37,441 nt of DNA from an uncultured bacterium. Lineage in GTDB: Bacteria > Bacillota > Clostridia > Lachnospirales > Lachnospiraceae. The notes beneath the pieces were generated by a model, which saw only the letters and a program-made list of their open reading frames with translations, searched no databases and was not told the origin of the DNA. This document shows positions 1 through 8,834 of this stretch, one piece after another. The stretch covers positions 1 to 37,441 of the forward strand of contig CAOKFN010000046.1 of NCBI GenBank assembly GCA_948467735.1. Reading direction: 5' to 3'. The stretch's first letter is position 1; each line of letters opens with the position of its first letter. Position numbers and translations under genes: made by a program.

Positions 1-50
1 AAATCGAAAAAATCAACATCTATGTAGATGGTGTCAGAGTGATTGATTAA
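1..50 (+). CDS. Asp23/Gls24 family protein (YloU-like), C-terminal end only
   Basis: Only the last 15 codons are inside the window, read in frame from base 3 to a TAA at 48-50. The peptide ends INIYVDGVRVID, which is the usual end of YloU/Asp23-family proteins ('V-x-V-x-V-x-G-V' strand). Proteins of this family are small envelope-stress or alkaline-shock proteins of Firmicutes. The position directly upstream of a FakA (YloV) gene matches the conserved yloU-yloV order, which supports the call. The FakA Shine-Dalgarno site directly follows this stop codon, so the two are probably co-transcribed. Confidence 0.7.
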   Translation, partial: IEKINIYVDGVRVID

Positions 51-63
51 GGAGGACGTTAGC

Positions 64-1722
64 GTGAAGGTACAGCAAATAGACGCTAAGATGCTTTCTA
101 GGATGTTCTTAGCCGGCGCAAAGAATCTGGAGAATCAGAAAGAGTGGATTAACGAACTGAATGTTTTCCCTGTTCCCGACGGTGACACAGGCACAAATAT
201 GACCATGACCATTATGTCTGCGGCAAAGGAAGTATCTGCTTTGGGTGAAAATGCGGATATGGAGGCTGTCTGCAAGGCAATTTCCAGCGGTTCCCTGCGC
301 GGCGCCAGAGGGAATTCCGGCGTTATTCTCTCCCAGATATTCCGGGGATTTACCAAGAGAATCAAGACGGAAAAGGTTTTGACCATCCCCGTATTGGCGG
401 AGGCTCTTGAAAAAGCGGTGGAGACCGCTTATAAGGCCGTCATGAAGCCCAAGGAGGGAACCATTCTTACGGTTGCCAGAGCGGCCGCGGATAAGGCCGG
501 GGAACTGGCGGAGGAAGGCACGGAGGACATGGAAACCTTTTTCCTTGCGATCATAGAGCATGCCAGATATGTATTGAGCCAGACGCCGGAAATGCTGCCG
601 GTCTTGAAGCAGGCGGGGGTGGTTGATTCCGGCGGACAGGGCTTTGTGGAGGTGCTGTCAGGGGCCTTTGACGCATATTTGGGCAAGGAAGTATCCATCA
701 CCTTTGAAGCTGCGGACAAGGGCCGGCGGCCGGCGGTATCGGAAGGCTCCATGAAGGCTCAGGCAGAGGCGGAAATTAAATTCGGCTATTGTACGGAATT
801 TATTATTATGCTGGATAAAGCGTTTGACGGGCTGGAGGAGAAGGATTTTAAGGCGTATCTGGAATCCATAGGGGATTCGATTGTATGTGTGGCGGACGAG
901 GACGTCGTCAAGGTGCATGTACATACGAACGACCCCGGTCTGGCTATCCAGAGGGCGTTAAAGTATGGCGCGCTTTCCAACATGAAAATTGACAATATGC
1001 GTCTGGAGCATCAGGAAAAGCTGTTTCAGATGTCCGAGAAAAAAAAGGCGAAAGAGCCTCCTAAGAAATTCGGATTTATCGCGGTATCCGCAGGCGAGGG
1101 AATCAATGAAATTTTCAAGAGCCTTGGAGTTGATCATATCATTGAGGGCGGACAGACCATGAATCCCAGCACCGCCGATATTCTTGACGCGGTGGAAAAA
1201 GTAAATGCCAAGACGATTTTTGTCCTGCCCAACAATAAAAACATTATTCTGGCGGCAAATCAGGCGGCGGAGCTGACCGCGGATAAGGATGTGTTTGTCA
1301 TTCCCACCAAAACCATTCCTCAAGGCATTACGGCGGTGATTAATTTTGTCCCCGAGCTGTCGGCGGACGAAAATGAGGAGGCCATGTTAAATGAAATCGG
1401 GAATGTCAGTACGGGACAGGTCACTTATGCCGTTCACGACGCCGTGATTGACAATAAGAATATCAAAAAGGGAGATTATATGGGAATCGGCGACAAGGGC
1501 ATCCTCGCCGTGGGCGGAGAAATCGCCGGAGTCGCAAAGGATACGATTGCTCAGATGATAGGAACGGATTCGGAATTGATCAGCATTTATTACGGGAGCG
1601 ATGTGAATCCTAAGGACGCCGAGGATTTTCGGGCGCAGATTGCGGAGATGTATCCGGAATGTGATATTGAGCTGCAGTATGGCGGACAGCCGATTTATTA
1701 CTATGTGATGTCGGTTGAATAG
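64..1722 (+). CDS. fakA: Fatty acid kinase catalytic subunit FakA (DAK2/DhaL-domain protein, YloV)
   Basis: FakA phosphorylates fatty acids that are presented by a DegV/FakB carrier, feeding exogenous acyl chains into phospholipid synthesis in the cytoplasm. The N-terminal third is a DhaL-type ATP-binding domain with the metal/ATP loop NVFPVPDGDTGTNMT and the glycine-rich segment GARGNSGVILSQ. The rest is the long C-terminal region typical of YloV, beginning around FGYCTEFIIML. The length of 552 aa is normal. The frame is open from a TTG at 43, but GGAGG at 51-55 lies 8 bases before GTG 64, so GTG 64 is the better start. The stop is followed 84 bases later by recG, as in the yloU-yloV-recG region of other Firmicutes. 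A DegV protein, the possible FakB partner, lies just past recG. Confidence 0.9.
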   Translation: MKVQQIDAKMLSRMFLAGAKNLENQKEWINELNVFPVPDGDTGTNMTMTIMSAAKEVSALGENADMEAVCKAISSGSLRGARGNSGVILSQIFRGFTKRIKTEKVLTIPVLAEALEKAVETAYKAVMKPKEGTILTVARAAADKAGELAEEGTEDMETFFLAIIEHARYVLSQTPEMLPVLKQAGVVDSGGQGFVEVLSGAFDAYLGKEVSITFEAADKGRRPAVSEGSMKAQAEAEIKFGYCTEFIIMLDKAFDGLEEKDFKAYLESIGDSIVCVADEDVVKVHVHTNDPGLAIQRALKYGALSNMKIDNMRLEHQEKLFQMSEKKKAKEPPKKFGFIAVSAGEGINEIFKSLGVDHIIEGGQTMNPSTADILDAVEKVNAKTIFVLPNNKNIILAANQAAELTADKDVFVIPTKTIPQGITAVINFVPELSADENEEAMLNEIGNVSTGQVTYAVHDAVIDNKNIKKGDYMGIGDKGILAVGGEIAGVAKDTIAQMIGTDSELISIYYGSDVNPKDAEDFRAQIAEMYPECDIELQYGGQPIYYYVMSVE

Positions 1723-1806
1723 GAGACGTTTTCAGAATGATGAAATGCAATTTGGAAGGGGCAGGCATGTGCTGTCCCTTTATGTATCAATGGGGAAAAT
1801 GTTTTT

Positions 1807-3870
1807 ATGGACAAGGATACATCGATCACTGCGCTGAAGGGCGTGGGAGAGAAGACACAGAAATTGTTTGCAAAGCTCAATATACGCACCATAGGGGATC
1901 TGCTGGCGGCTTACCCCAGAGACTACGAACTATTTCACGAACCAGTGAAAATAGAACGGGCGGCGCCCGGGGAAATATGCGCCGTCTATGGGGCGGTCTG
2001 CGGAATTCCCAATGAGAAAAGAGTGCGGAACCTTTCCATTCTCAATGTGACCGTTTCGGACGGTTCGGGAAATCTGCTGCTTACCTTTTTTAACATGCCA
2101 TTTTTAAAAAAGACCTTAAGACAGGGCGGCTATTATATTTTCAGGGGAAGAATACAGAGCAGGGGCGCGTTTAAATTAATAGAACAGCCCAAAATCTATT
2201 CCGTGGAAGAGTATCGCAGACAGGAAAACAGGCTGATTCCCCGCTATTCGCTGACCAAGGGACTGACCAATCAGGCGGTGGGGAAATGCGTCGGGCAGGC
2301 ATTGTCCTTCTATGAGTTTGAAGAGGAATATTATGATAAGGATCTGCTTGCGGCGAACGGTCTTATCTCAAAGAGGGAGGCGGTGGAAACCATCCATTTT
2401 CCCGCAGATTACGATGGGCTGGCGCGGGCGAGAAAGCGGCTGGTCTTTGACGAATTCTTTGATTTTTTATTTTTGATGCGGAAAAACAAGGAATTTTGCG
2501 AGCGGCTGCCGAACAATTACAGGATTCGGGAGACGGAGGATACGGTCCGCTTTCTGGAGCGGCTGCCTTTTCCGTTGACAGGCGCCCAGAGGCGGGTCTG
2601 GCAGGAAATCAAAGAGGATATGGGGGGAACTTCCTGCATGAACCGTCTGGTGCAGGGGGATGTGGGATCAGGAAAGACTATCCTTGCGGTACTGGCGCTT
2701 TTGATGACGGCGGCAGGCGGATATCAGGGCGCCATGATGGCGCCTACGGAAGTGCTGGCGGTCCAGCATTTCGAGACAATCAGGGGATATACGGAGGCCT
2801 ATGGCCTGATGCTGCGGCCGCTGCTTTTGACAGGTTCCATGACTGCAAAGGCAAAGAGGGATGCCTATGAAAAGATTGCTCTTGGGGAGGCGAATCTCAT
2901 CATAGGCACTCATGCTTTGATTCAGGAAAAAGTAAAATATCGGTCCCTTGCGCTGGTGGTGACTGACGAACAGCATCGTTTTGGGGTCAGGCAGAGAGAG
3001 CTGCTGGCTGAAAAGGGATGGAATCCGCACATTCTGGTTATGAGCGCAACGCCCATTCCCCGGACGCTTGCCATTATTTTATACGCGGATTACCATATTT
3101 CCGTAGTGGACGAGCTTCCGGCAAACCGTCTGCCGGTGAAAAATTGTGTGGTGAATACGGCGTATCGGCCCAAGGCTTACCAGTTTATCGCGGGCGAGGT
3201 GCAGAAAGGACGGCAGGCTTACGTTATCTGTCCTCAGGTGGAAGCGGAGGAGAGCGGGGCGGGCGATATGGAAAATGTGGTGGATTATGCCGAGAAGCTG
3301 AAGAACGCGCTGCCTTCTCAGATTCGGACGGCTTATCTTCACGGGAAAATGCGCCCGGCGGATAAAAATAGAATTATGGAGGAGTTTGCAGCACATTCCA
3401 TTGATGTTCTGGTATCCACCACGGTAATTGAAGTCGGGGTCAACGTGCCCAACGCCACGGTGATGATGGTGGAGAATGCAGAGCGCTTCGGGCTGGCCCA
3501 GCTGCATCAGCTCCGGGGGCGCGTGGGACGGGGGGAATATCAAAGCTATTGCATTTTTGTGAGTACCAATGAAAAGAAGGAAACAATGGAACGGCTGCAG
3601 ATATTAAACCGGTCAAACGACGGATTTTTGATTGCCTCCGAAGATTTAAAACTGCGCGGCCCGGGAGAAATGTTCGGCGTCAGGCAGAGCGGAGAATTTG
3701 CTTTTCGGATGGGAGATATTTACTCGGATGCGCCCGTGCTGAAACAGGCATCCGAGGCGGTTTCAGCGCTGCTTCGGGAAGATCCCCGTCTGGAACAGCG
3801 AAAGAACGGGCCGCTAAAGCAGCATTTGTCAAAAGCGTCCGAGGACAGTGTTGACTTTCGTTCCATTTGA
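1807..3870 (+). CDS. recG: ATP-dependent DNA helicase RecG
   Basis: RecG is a superfamily 2 translocase that regresses stalled replication forks and branch-migrates Holliday junctions. The 687-aa protein has the full family layout: an N-terminal wedge/OB domain (about 1-230), then a helicase core with Walker A GDVGSGKT, the DEQH box in VVTDEQHRFGVRQR, the SATPIPRT motif, and the motif VI region RGRVGRGEYQSYC followed by the C-terminal TRG-type segment (LKLRGPGEMFGVRQSG). ATG 1807 follows GGGGAAAA at a plausible spacing. The 84-base gap after fakA holds a short GGGGCAG/CTGTCCC hairpin (1758-1778) with only a weak T stretch, possibly a partial attenuator. No truncation is seen. Confidence 0.97.
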   Translation: MDKDTSITALKGVGEKTQKLFAKLNIRTIGDLLAAYPRDYELFHEPVKIERAAPGEICAVYGAVCGIPNEKRVRNLSILNVTVSDGSGNLLLTFFNMPFLKKTLRQGGYYIFRGRIQSRGAFKLIEQPKIYSVEEYRRQENRLIPRYSLTKGLTNQAVGKCVGQALSFYEFEEEYYDKDLLAANGLISKREAVETIHFPADYDGLARARKRLVFDEFFDFLFLMRKNKEFCERLPNNYRIRETEDTVRFLERLPFPLTGAQRRVWQEIKEDMGGTSCMNRLVQGDVGSGKTILAVLALLMTAAGGYQGAMMAPTEVLAVQHFETIRGYTEAYGLMLRPLLLTGSMTAKAKRDAYEKIALGEANLIIGTHALIQEKVKYRSLALVVTDEQHRFGVRQRELLAEKGWNPHILVMSATPIPRTLAIILYADYHISVVDELPANRLPVKNCVVNTAYRPKAYQFIAGEVQKGRQAYVICPQVEAEESGAGDMENVVDYAEKLKNALPSQIRTAYLHGKMRPADKNRIMEEFAAHSIDVLVSTTVIEVGVNVPNATVMMVENAERFGLAQLHQLRGRVGRGEYQSYCIFVSTNEKKETMERLQILNRSNDGFLIASEDLKLRGPGEMFGVRQSGEFAFRMGDIYSDAPVLKQASEAVSALLREDPRLEQRKNGPLKQHLSKASEDSVDFRSI

Positions 3871-3894
3871 CAGTAAAATAATAGAAAGTATGTT
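3867..3894 (+). promoter_or_regulatory. Candidate sigma-A promoter for degV
   Basis: TTGACA at 3867-3872 and TATGTT at 3889-3894 are separated by 16 bases, in the 109-base gap between recG and the DegV gene. The -35 is a perfect match; the -10 matches four of six positions. It would give a leader of about 80 nt. The -35 overlaps the recG stop codon. Confidence 0.45.
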
Positions 3895-3979
3895 TGTGGC
3901 AGCGTCCGGCTGCAGGGTCAATGAAGAAAATAATTTGTGCTCAGGTCCGGCCTGACTGCGCACGGAAACGAGGGAGTTT

Positions 3980-4849
3980 ATGTCAAATGTCGCAATCGTA
4001 ACAGACAGCAACAGCGGTATCACACAGGCAGCCGCCAAGGAATTGGGCGTATATGTGCTGCCCATGCCGTTTATGATCAATGAAGAGACGTTTTATGAGG
4101 ACGTCAGTCTGACACAGGAGCAGTTTTATGAGAAGCTGGCCTCCGGAGCGGATATTGCCACAAGCCAGCCGTCGCCGGAATCGGTGATGGAGCTTTGGGA
4201 CAGGCTTTTGAAGGAGTATGATGAGATTGTCCATATTCCCATGAGCAGCGGTTTATCCGGTTCCTGTCAGAGCGCGATTATGCTGGCGGAGGAGTATGAG
4301 GGAAAAGTTCAGGTGGTAAACAATCAGAGAATTTCCGTGACCCAGCGCCAATCCTGTCTGGACGCGAAGCTTTTGGCCGCGAAGGGCAGAAATGCGAAAG
4401 AAATCAGACAGTTTCTGGAAGAGGATAAATTTAACAGCAGTATTTATATTATGCTGGATACTTTATATTATCTGAAAAAGGGCGGCCGGATTACCCCCGC
4501 CGCCGCGGCAGTCGGCACCATGCTCCGGTTAAAGCCCGTATTACAGATTCAGGGAGAAAAGCTTGACGCCTTTGCCAAAGCAAGAACCACCAGCCAAGGC
4601 AAGAGCGTTATGATCAATGCCATCAAAAATGATATTGAGAACCGTTTCGGCGGCATGACGGAAGAGAAGCATATCTGGCTCGAAATTGCCCACACGGCGA
4701 ATCTTGAGGCGGCCAAGCAGTATAAGGAGGAGGTTTTGGAGCAGTTCCCCGGCTATGACGTTCATATCGACGCGCTGTCGCTGAGCGTTGCATGCCATAT
4801 CGGCCCGGGCGCTCTTGCGCTTGCCTGCTGTAAGAAAATTCAGGTTTAA
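3980..4849 (+). CDS. DegV family protein (fatty-acid-binding, FakB-type)
   Basis: DegV proteins bind a single fatty acid and, in the Fak system, hand it to FakA for phosphorylation. The 289-aa protein has the family's two-lobed pattern: the N-terminal strand with VTDSNSGI (first lobe), the SSGLSGSCQSA loop that contacts the carboxylate in known DegV structures, and the central LYYLKKGGRI segment. ATG 3980 follows AACGAGGGAG. Its place two genes after fakA supports a FakA-FakB pairing, although genomes usually encode several DegV paralogues and their ligands cannot be read from sequence. A candidate promoter lies at 3867-3894, so the gene may be expressed independently of recG. Confidence 0.9.
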   Translation: MSNVAIVTDSNSGITQAAAKELGVYVLPMPFMINEETFYEDVSLTQEQFYEKLASGADIATSQPSPESVMELWDRLLKEYDEIVHIPMSSGLSGSCQSAIMLAEEYEGKVQVVNNQRISVTQRQSCLDAKLLAAKGRNAKEIRQFLEEDKFNSSIYIMLDTLYYLKKGGRITPAAAAVGTMLRLKPVLQIQGEKLDAFAKARTTSQGKSVMINAIKNDIENRFGGMTEEKHIWLEIAHTANLEAAKQYKEEVLEQFPGYDVHIDALSLSVACHIGPGALALACCKKIQV

Positions 4850-4932
4850 GGCAAAGGAAGCCCGCGGGAATCAACGGCGTTGAGTACATTATAAATTCTG
4901 CAATCAATTGATATCAAGAGGAGTTTGGGCAA

Positions 4933-6960
4933 ATGGCAAAGGCGGACAATACGGAAAAAGGGCATTCCATGGAACAGGGCGCTTCCATGGAAAAAGGGAC
5001 TCCCGCGGGCAAGGCGCAATGCGCTTCCGTAAAAAGAGGAGCTTCCATAGAAAATTACGACGCCTCCAGCATTACCGTCCTAGAGGGGCTGGAGGCAGTC
5101 CGAAAACGTCCGGGCATGTATATCGGCAGCGTCTCCACAAAGGGATTGAACCATTTAATATACGAAATCGTGGACAATGCGGTGGATGAACATCTGGCCG
5201 GCGTCTGCGATACCATCAAGGTCATTCTGGAGGCGGACGGTTCCGCTACCATCATCGACAACGGCCGGGGGATTCCGGTGGGAATGCATGAGAAGGGCGT
5301 CAGCGCGGAGCGTTTGGTGTTTACCACCCTTCACGCAGGGGGGAAATTCGACAATTCCGCCTACAAGACCAGCGGCGGGCTTCACGGCGTGGGCTCTTCC
5401 GTGGTGAACGCGCTTTCCAAGAGGATGACCGTAACGGTCAAAACAGGGGGCTTTGTCTACGAGGACAAATACGAGAGGGGCGTCCCCGTGCTTGAGCTGG
5501 AGAACGGCCTGCTTCCCGTGAAGGGCAAAACAAGGGAGACGGGAACCGCCATCAATTTCCTGCCGGACGATACCATATTTGACAAGACCCGGTTCAAGGA
5601 GGATGATGTGAAAAGCCGTCTGCATGAGACGGCCTATCTGAATCCCAAGCTGACGATTCTTTTTGAGGACAGACGGCGTGAGGAACCCGAATGCATTACT
5701 TATCATGAGCCGGAGGGCATCACGGGCTTTATCAAGGATATGAATAAGGCGCAGGAGCCCATGCACGAGGTGGTTTATTTCAGCGGGGAGAGCGAAGGCA
5801 TTTCCGTGGAAGCGGCGTTCCAATACATCAATGAATTTCATGAAAATGTGCTGGGCTTCTGCAACAATATCTATAACTCCGAAGGCGGCACCCACCTGAC
5901 CGGCTTCAAGACCATGTTTACCAATATTATCAATACATATGCCAGAGAGCTGGGGATTTTAAAGGAAAAGGACGCAAACTTTACGGGAGCGGATGTGAGA
6001 AACGGAATGACCGCGGTGATTTCCATCAAGCATCCCGACCCGAGGTTCGAGGGGCAGACCAAGACGAAGCTGGACAATCAGGACGCCGCGAAGGTCGTGT
6101 CAAAGGTGACGGGAGAGGAAATGGGCCGTTTTTTTGACAGGAATCTGGAAACCTTAAAGAGCATTATTTCCTGTGCGGAAAAGGCCGCGAAAATCCGCAA
6201 ATCCGAGGAACGGGCCAAGACAAACATGCTCACAAAGCAGAAGTTTTCTTTTGATTCCAACGGCAAGCTGGCAAACTGCGAGTCGAAGGATCCTTCCCAA
6301 TGCGAAATTTTCATCGTGGAGGGAGATTCCGCGGGGGGCAGCGCCAAAATGGCGCGAAACAGGATGTTTCAGGCGATACTTCCCATTCGGGGCAAAATAT
6401 TGAATGTGGAAAAGGCCAGCATTGACAAGGTGCTTGCAAACGCGGAAATTAAGACCATGATTAACGCCTTTGGCTGCGGGTTCTCGGAGGGCTACGGGAA
6501 TGATTTTGACATCAAAAAGCTTCGCTATGATAAAATTGTGATTATGACGGATGCGGATGTGGACGGCTCCCATATTTCCAACCTGCTTCTCACCTTGTTT
6601 TATCGGTTTATGCCGGAGCTTATTTTTGAAGGGCATATCTATATTGCCATGCCGCCCTTGTACAAGGCAATGTCCGCCAAGGGGCAGGAGCAGTATCTCT
6701 ATGACGATAAGGCGCTGGAAAAGTATCGCAGGACCCATAAGGGAACGTTTACGCTGCAGCGCTACAAGGGCTTGGGCGAGATGGACGCGGAGCAGCTGTG
6801 GGAGACGACCCTGAATCCGGAGACCAGAATGATGAAGCAGGTGGAAATCGAGGACGCCAGAATGGCATCGGAGGTGACGCAGCTGCTCATGGGTACAGAG
6901 GTTCCGCCCAGAAAGACGTTTATCTACGACCATGCGGCGGACGCGGCGCTGGATGTGTAA
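4933..6960 (+). CDS. parE: DNA topoisomerase IV-type subunit B (ParE/GyrB family)
   Basis: This is the ATPase subunit of a type IIA topoisomerase. GHKL motifs are present: EIVDNAVDEHLAG, DNGRGIPVGMH and GGLHGVGSSVVNAL. The TOPRIM acidic residues are in EGDSAGGSAK and MTDADVDGSHI, and the C-terminal QRYKGLGEMDAEQLW block is intact. At 675 aa it is near normal Firmicute length, but the first ~45 residues are a repeat-rich extension (see 4942-5055) before the conserved VLEGLEAVRKRPGMYIGS. ATG 4933 follows AAGAGGAG at 4916-4923. The partner parC is 4.2 kb downstream on the same strand. Assignment to topo IV rather than gyrase rests on the partner subunit lacking a GyrA box; the B subunit alone does not decide this. 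Confidence 0.85.
   Translation: MAKADNTEKGHSMEQGASMEKGTPAGKAQCASVKRGASIENYDASSITVLEGLEAVRKRPGMYIGSVSTKGLNHLIYEIVDNAVDEHLAGVCDTIKVILEADGSATIIDNGRGIPVGMHEKGVSAERLVFTTLHAGGKFDNSAYKTSGGLHGVGSSVVNALSKRMTVTVKTGGFVYEDKYERGVPVLELENGLLPVKGKTRETGTAINFLPDDTIFDKTRFKEDDVKSRLHETAYLNPKLTILFEDRRREEPECITYHEPEGITGFIKDMNKAQEPMHEVVYFSGESEGISVEAAFQYINEFHENVLGFCNNIYNSEGGTHLTGFKTMFTNIINTYARELGILKEKDANFTGADVRNGMTAVISIKHPDPRFEGQTKTKLDNQDAAKVVSKVTGEEMGRFFDRNLETLKSIISCAEKAAKIRKSEERAKTNMLTKQKFSFDSNGKLANCESKDPSQCEIFIVEGDSAGGSAKMARNRMFQAILPIRGKILNVEKASIDKVLANAEIKTMINAFGCGFSEGYGNDFDIKKLRYDKIVIMTDADVDGSHISNLLLTLFYRFMPELIFEGHIYIAMPPLYKAMSAKGQEQYLYDDKALEKYRRTHKGTFTLQRYKGLGEMDAEQLWETTLNPETRMMKQVEIEDARMASEVTQLLMGTEVPPRKTFIYDHAADAALDV
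4942..5055 (+). repeat. In-frame degenerate 18-bp repeats encoding the ParE N-terminal extension
   Basis: Residues 4-41 of ParE divide into six-residue units: ADNTEK, GHSMEQ, GASMEK, GTPAGK, an eight-residue unit AQCASVKR, and GASIEN. At DNA level GCTTCCATGGAAAA recurs with drift. The units sit before the conserved domain and carry no known function. Confidence 0.65.
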
Positions 6961-6967
6961 GCGCAGG

Positions 6968-6998
6968 AAGGCCTATCTGACGCCGGACGGGCCTTTTT
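6968..6998 (+). terminator. Candidate intrinsic terminator of parE
   Basis: AAGGCC (6968-6973) pairs with GGCCTT (6990-6995), with inner TCTG/CGGA pairing, followed by a T run to 6998. It begins 8 bases after the parE stop. The MATE gene converges from the other side. Confidence 0.55.
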
Positions 6999-7082
6999 GC
7001 AGACAGCGTGAAGCTTATCCGCCGTCTGGCAGGCCTTTATGCAGGGAAGGCGGCGTCCGCTTGGCAGGTCTTTCTGTAGGCG
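6985..7082. repeat. Degenerate tandem repeats at the parE/MATE convergent junction
   Basis: Three related blocks, GGGCCTTTTTGCAG (6989-7002), AGGCCTTTATGCAG (7031-7044) and AGGTCTTTCTGTAG (7066-7079), recur at 35-42 base intervals with related GCCG/GTCTGGC flanks. They look like drifted copies of the parE terminator arm. They also supply the last ~14 codons of the MATE gene on the other strand. Confidence 0.55.
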
Positions 7083-8395
7083 GCGATAAAATATGCTATC
7101 TCAAAAGCCGCCGTGACGGACCATGAGAAAACATACAGAAGGTACAGGGATTCTATGGTTTTATAATAGGCAAAGATTGTGTATATCCAGATAATCCGGA
7201 AGACACAGGAACCCATAATCACGATAACAGTGGGCAGGACGCTTTTGCCCAGCCCTCTGGAAGCCGCGATGGAACAGTCCATGAAGGCGGAAACGGAATA
7301 GGACAGCGCCATCACGGACAGGCGCAGCATTCCCGCTTCCGCCACGGCGTCGTCGTTGGTAAAGAGAGCAAGGAAGGGGACGCGGAAAACATAAATCCCC
7401 ACGCCCAGCAGCATTCCCGTCACAAAGGAATAGGTAAGGCAGATAATAAAGCTTTTCAGAATCCGCTCCTTTTTCCGGGCGCCGAAGTTCTGGGCGATAA
7501 AGCTGGAGCAGGCGGTGTAAAAGGCGGCCATCATGTCATAGACCAGAGGATCCGCGTTTGCGGCGGCGGAATTGCCCTCCACCAGAACATGGTCGAAGGA
7601 ATTGACGCCGGTTTGTACAAAAAGATTTGCGACGGCGAACAGCCCGTTCTGAAAGGCGGCGGGAATGCCGATTTTCAGAATCCGTTTCAATTTTTCCGGC
7701 TGGATTTTCAGATTCCTCGGACGCAGCGCGAAATTCTCTTTGCTTCGCAGCAGAACGGCCAGAATCAGAACCGCGGAAAGGTATTGGGATATGACGCTGG
7801 CGGCGGCCACCCCCGCGGCGTCCCACCGGCAGACGATGACGAAGAACAGGTTGAGCAGGACGTTGAGAACGCCCGACATCAAAAGGTAGTATAGGGGGCG
7901 TTTGGTATCGCCCGCGGCGCTTAAGACGGCGCTGCCGAAATTATACAGCCCAAGGGCCGGCATGCCAAACAGGTAAAGGCGCAGATAGAGAAGGGCGTCC
8001 TCCAGCAGTTCGTCCTTTGTATGCATGGCAGTCAGAATAGGGCGGGAAAAGACCATGCCCAGTATCATAAGTATAAGCCCTCCCGCAAGACAGAGAAGGG
8101 CGGCGGTATGTACGGTTTCCTCCAATCCCTTTTCGTCTTTGGAGCCGATGTGAAGGGCGGTCAGGGCGTTGACGCCGCTTGCAAGTCCAATGAGCATACC
8201 TGTGAAGAGAGTAATCAGGATACTGGTGGAGCCCACGGCGCCCAGCGCAATGGGGCCGGCGAATTTTCCCACCACCGCGATGTCCGACATGTTGAATAAA
8301 ACCTGCAGGACGTTCGAGAACATTAAGGGCACGCTGTATATTAGTATTTTTTTCCACAATGAGCCGCTGCATAAATCCATTTCATGGGTTTTCAT
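7037..8395 (-). CDS. MATE family multidrug/organic-cation efflux transporter
   Basis: MATE proteins are 12-helix exporters driven by Na+ or H+. This 452-aa protein has the usual length and hydrophobic helix pattern, with the first-helix block SVPLMFSNVLQVLFNMSDIAVVG and FAGPIALGAVGSTSILITLFTGMLIGL typical of the family (quoted in part). The C-terminal residues, from about YRKTCQADAAFPA, come from the degenerate repeat block at the parE junction and are probably not functionally constrained. The start at 8395 follows GAGAGGAAATGTATT on the minus strand. A good minus-strand promoter at 8565-8592 and a structured 170-nt leader precede it. The gene is divergent from parC once the 8618-10908 insertion is removed. 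The substrate cannot be told. Confidence 0.92.
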   Translation of the reverse strand: MKTHEMDLCSGSLWKKILIYSVPLMFSNVLQVLFNMSDIAVVGKFAGPIALGAVGSTSILITLFTGMLIGLASGVNALTALHIGSKDEKGLEETVHTAALLCLAGGLILMILGMVFSRPILTAMHTKDELLEDALLYLRLYLFGMPALGLYNFGSAVLSAAGDTKRPLYYLLMSGVLNVLLNLFFVIVCRWDAAGVAAASVISQYLSAVLILAVLLRSKENFALRPRNLKIQPEKLKRILKIGIPAAFQNGLFAVANLFVQTGVNSFDHVLVEGNSAAANADPLVYDMMAAFYTACSSFIAQNFGARKKERILKSFIICLTYSFVTGMLLGVGIYVFRVPFLALFTNDDAVAEAGMLRLSVMALSYSVSAFMDCSIAASRGLGKSVLPTVIVIMGSCVFRIIWIYTIFAYYKTIESLYLLYVFSWSVTAAFEIAYFIAAYRKTCQADAAFPA

Positions 8396-8564
8396 AATAC
8401 ATTTCCTCTCAATTATTTATTCCCGCGAGCATGCCGTGCCTGCAAAGCCAATCCATGCTTGGCTTGGACAGTCGGCATCTGCCGCGAGACGAGCAGGTTT
8501 TATCGCCCGCGATTATAACGTCTTAAAGGCCGGAGAGATGATCCGGCTTCCAATAAACACATAT
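8396..8564 (-). promoter_or_regulatory. Structured 5' leader of the MATE gene, class unknown
   Basis: The leader between promoter and start codon is rich in nested complementarity on the transcript strand: GCCGGA/TCCGGC near its 5' end (8529-8547), AGCCAA/TTGGCT (8448-8466), GATGCCG/CGGCATG around that hairpin, and TCGCGGGC/GCTCGCG enclosing the whole. No T-run terminator is visible, so any control would act at translation or by another route. It does not match the guanidine (ykkC) or other riboswitch consensus sequences I know that are linked to efflux genes. Confidence 0.4.
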
Positions 8565-8592
8565 ATCATACACCAAAGAAAAGAAAAATCAA
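8565..8592 (-). promoter_or_regulatory. Sigma-A promoter for the MATE gene
   Basis: On the minus strand, TTGATT (8592-8587) and TATGAT (8570-8565) are spaced by 16 bases. It lies just outside the left target duplication of the insertion, so it was there before insertion, divergent from the parC promoter at 10932. Confidence 0.6.
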
Positions 8593-8607
8593 TAGAAAAA
8601 ATGAGGT

Positions 8608-8617
8608 GTATAAAATC
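8608..8617. repeat. Left 10-bp target-site duplication of the 2.3 kb insertion
   Basis: GTATAAAATC directly abuts the left terminal inverted repeat and is repeated exactly at 10909-10918 directly after the right terminal repeat. Confidence 0.85.
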
Positions 8618-8834
8618 CAATGTCATTCAGCTTAGAGTGTCTCTTGTTGTAAAGTTTTTAGATAACCTGCCGATATATAAATACAAATGTCAAATTATTT
8701 ACGCAGATAATCATAAGTTACATCTCGCAAATGATGCCGCTTTGGAAAAAAGCAATTTGTTAATAATATTTTATACTGTTTAGGAAGATTTTCAAACCAC
8801 ATTTACAGACTACTTCATACAAATCTTCATAAAA

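Noticed and set aside
1737..2015. 92-codon open frame overlapping the start of recG
   Set aside because: Most of it is the recG 5' end in another frame. The part in the intergenic gap includes a hairpin.
4933..6960. Annotation of the topoisomerase pair as gyrase (gyrB/gyrA)
   Set aside because: The A subunit lacks a recognisable GyrA box and the pair is not beside dnaA/recF genes. Topo IV is favoured, although sequence alone is not proof.
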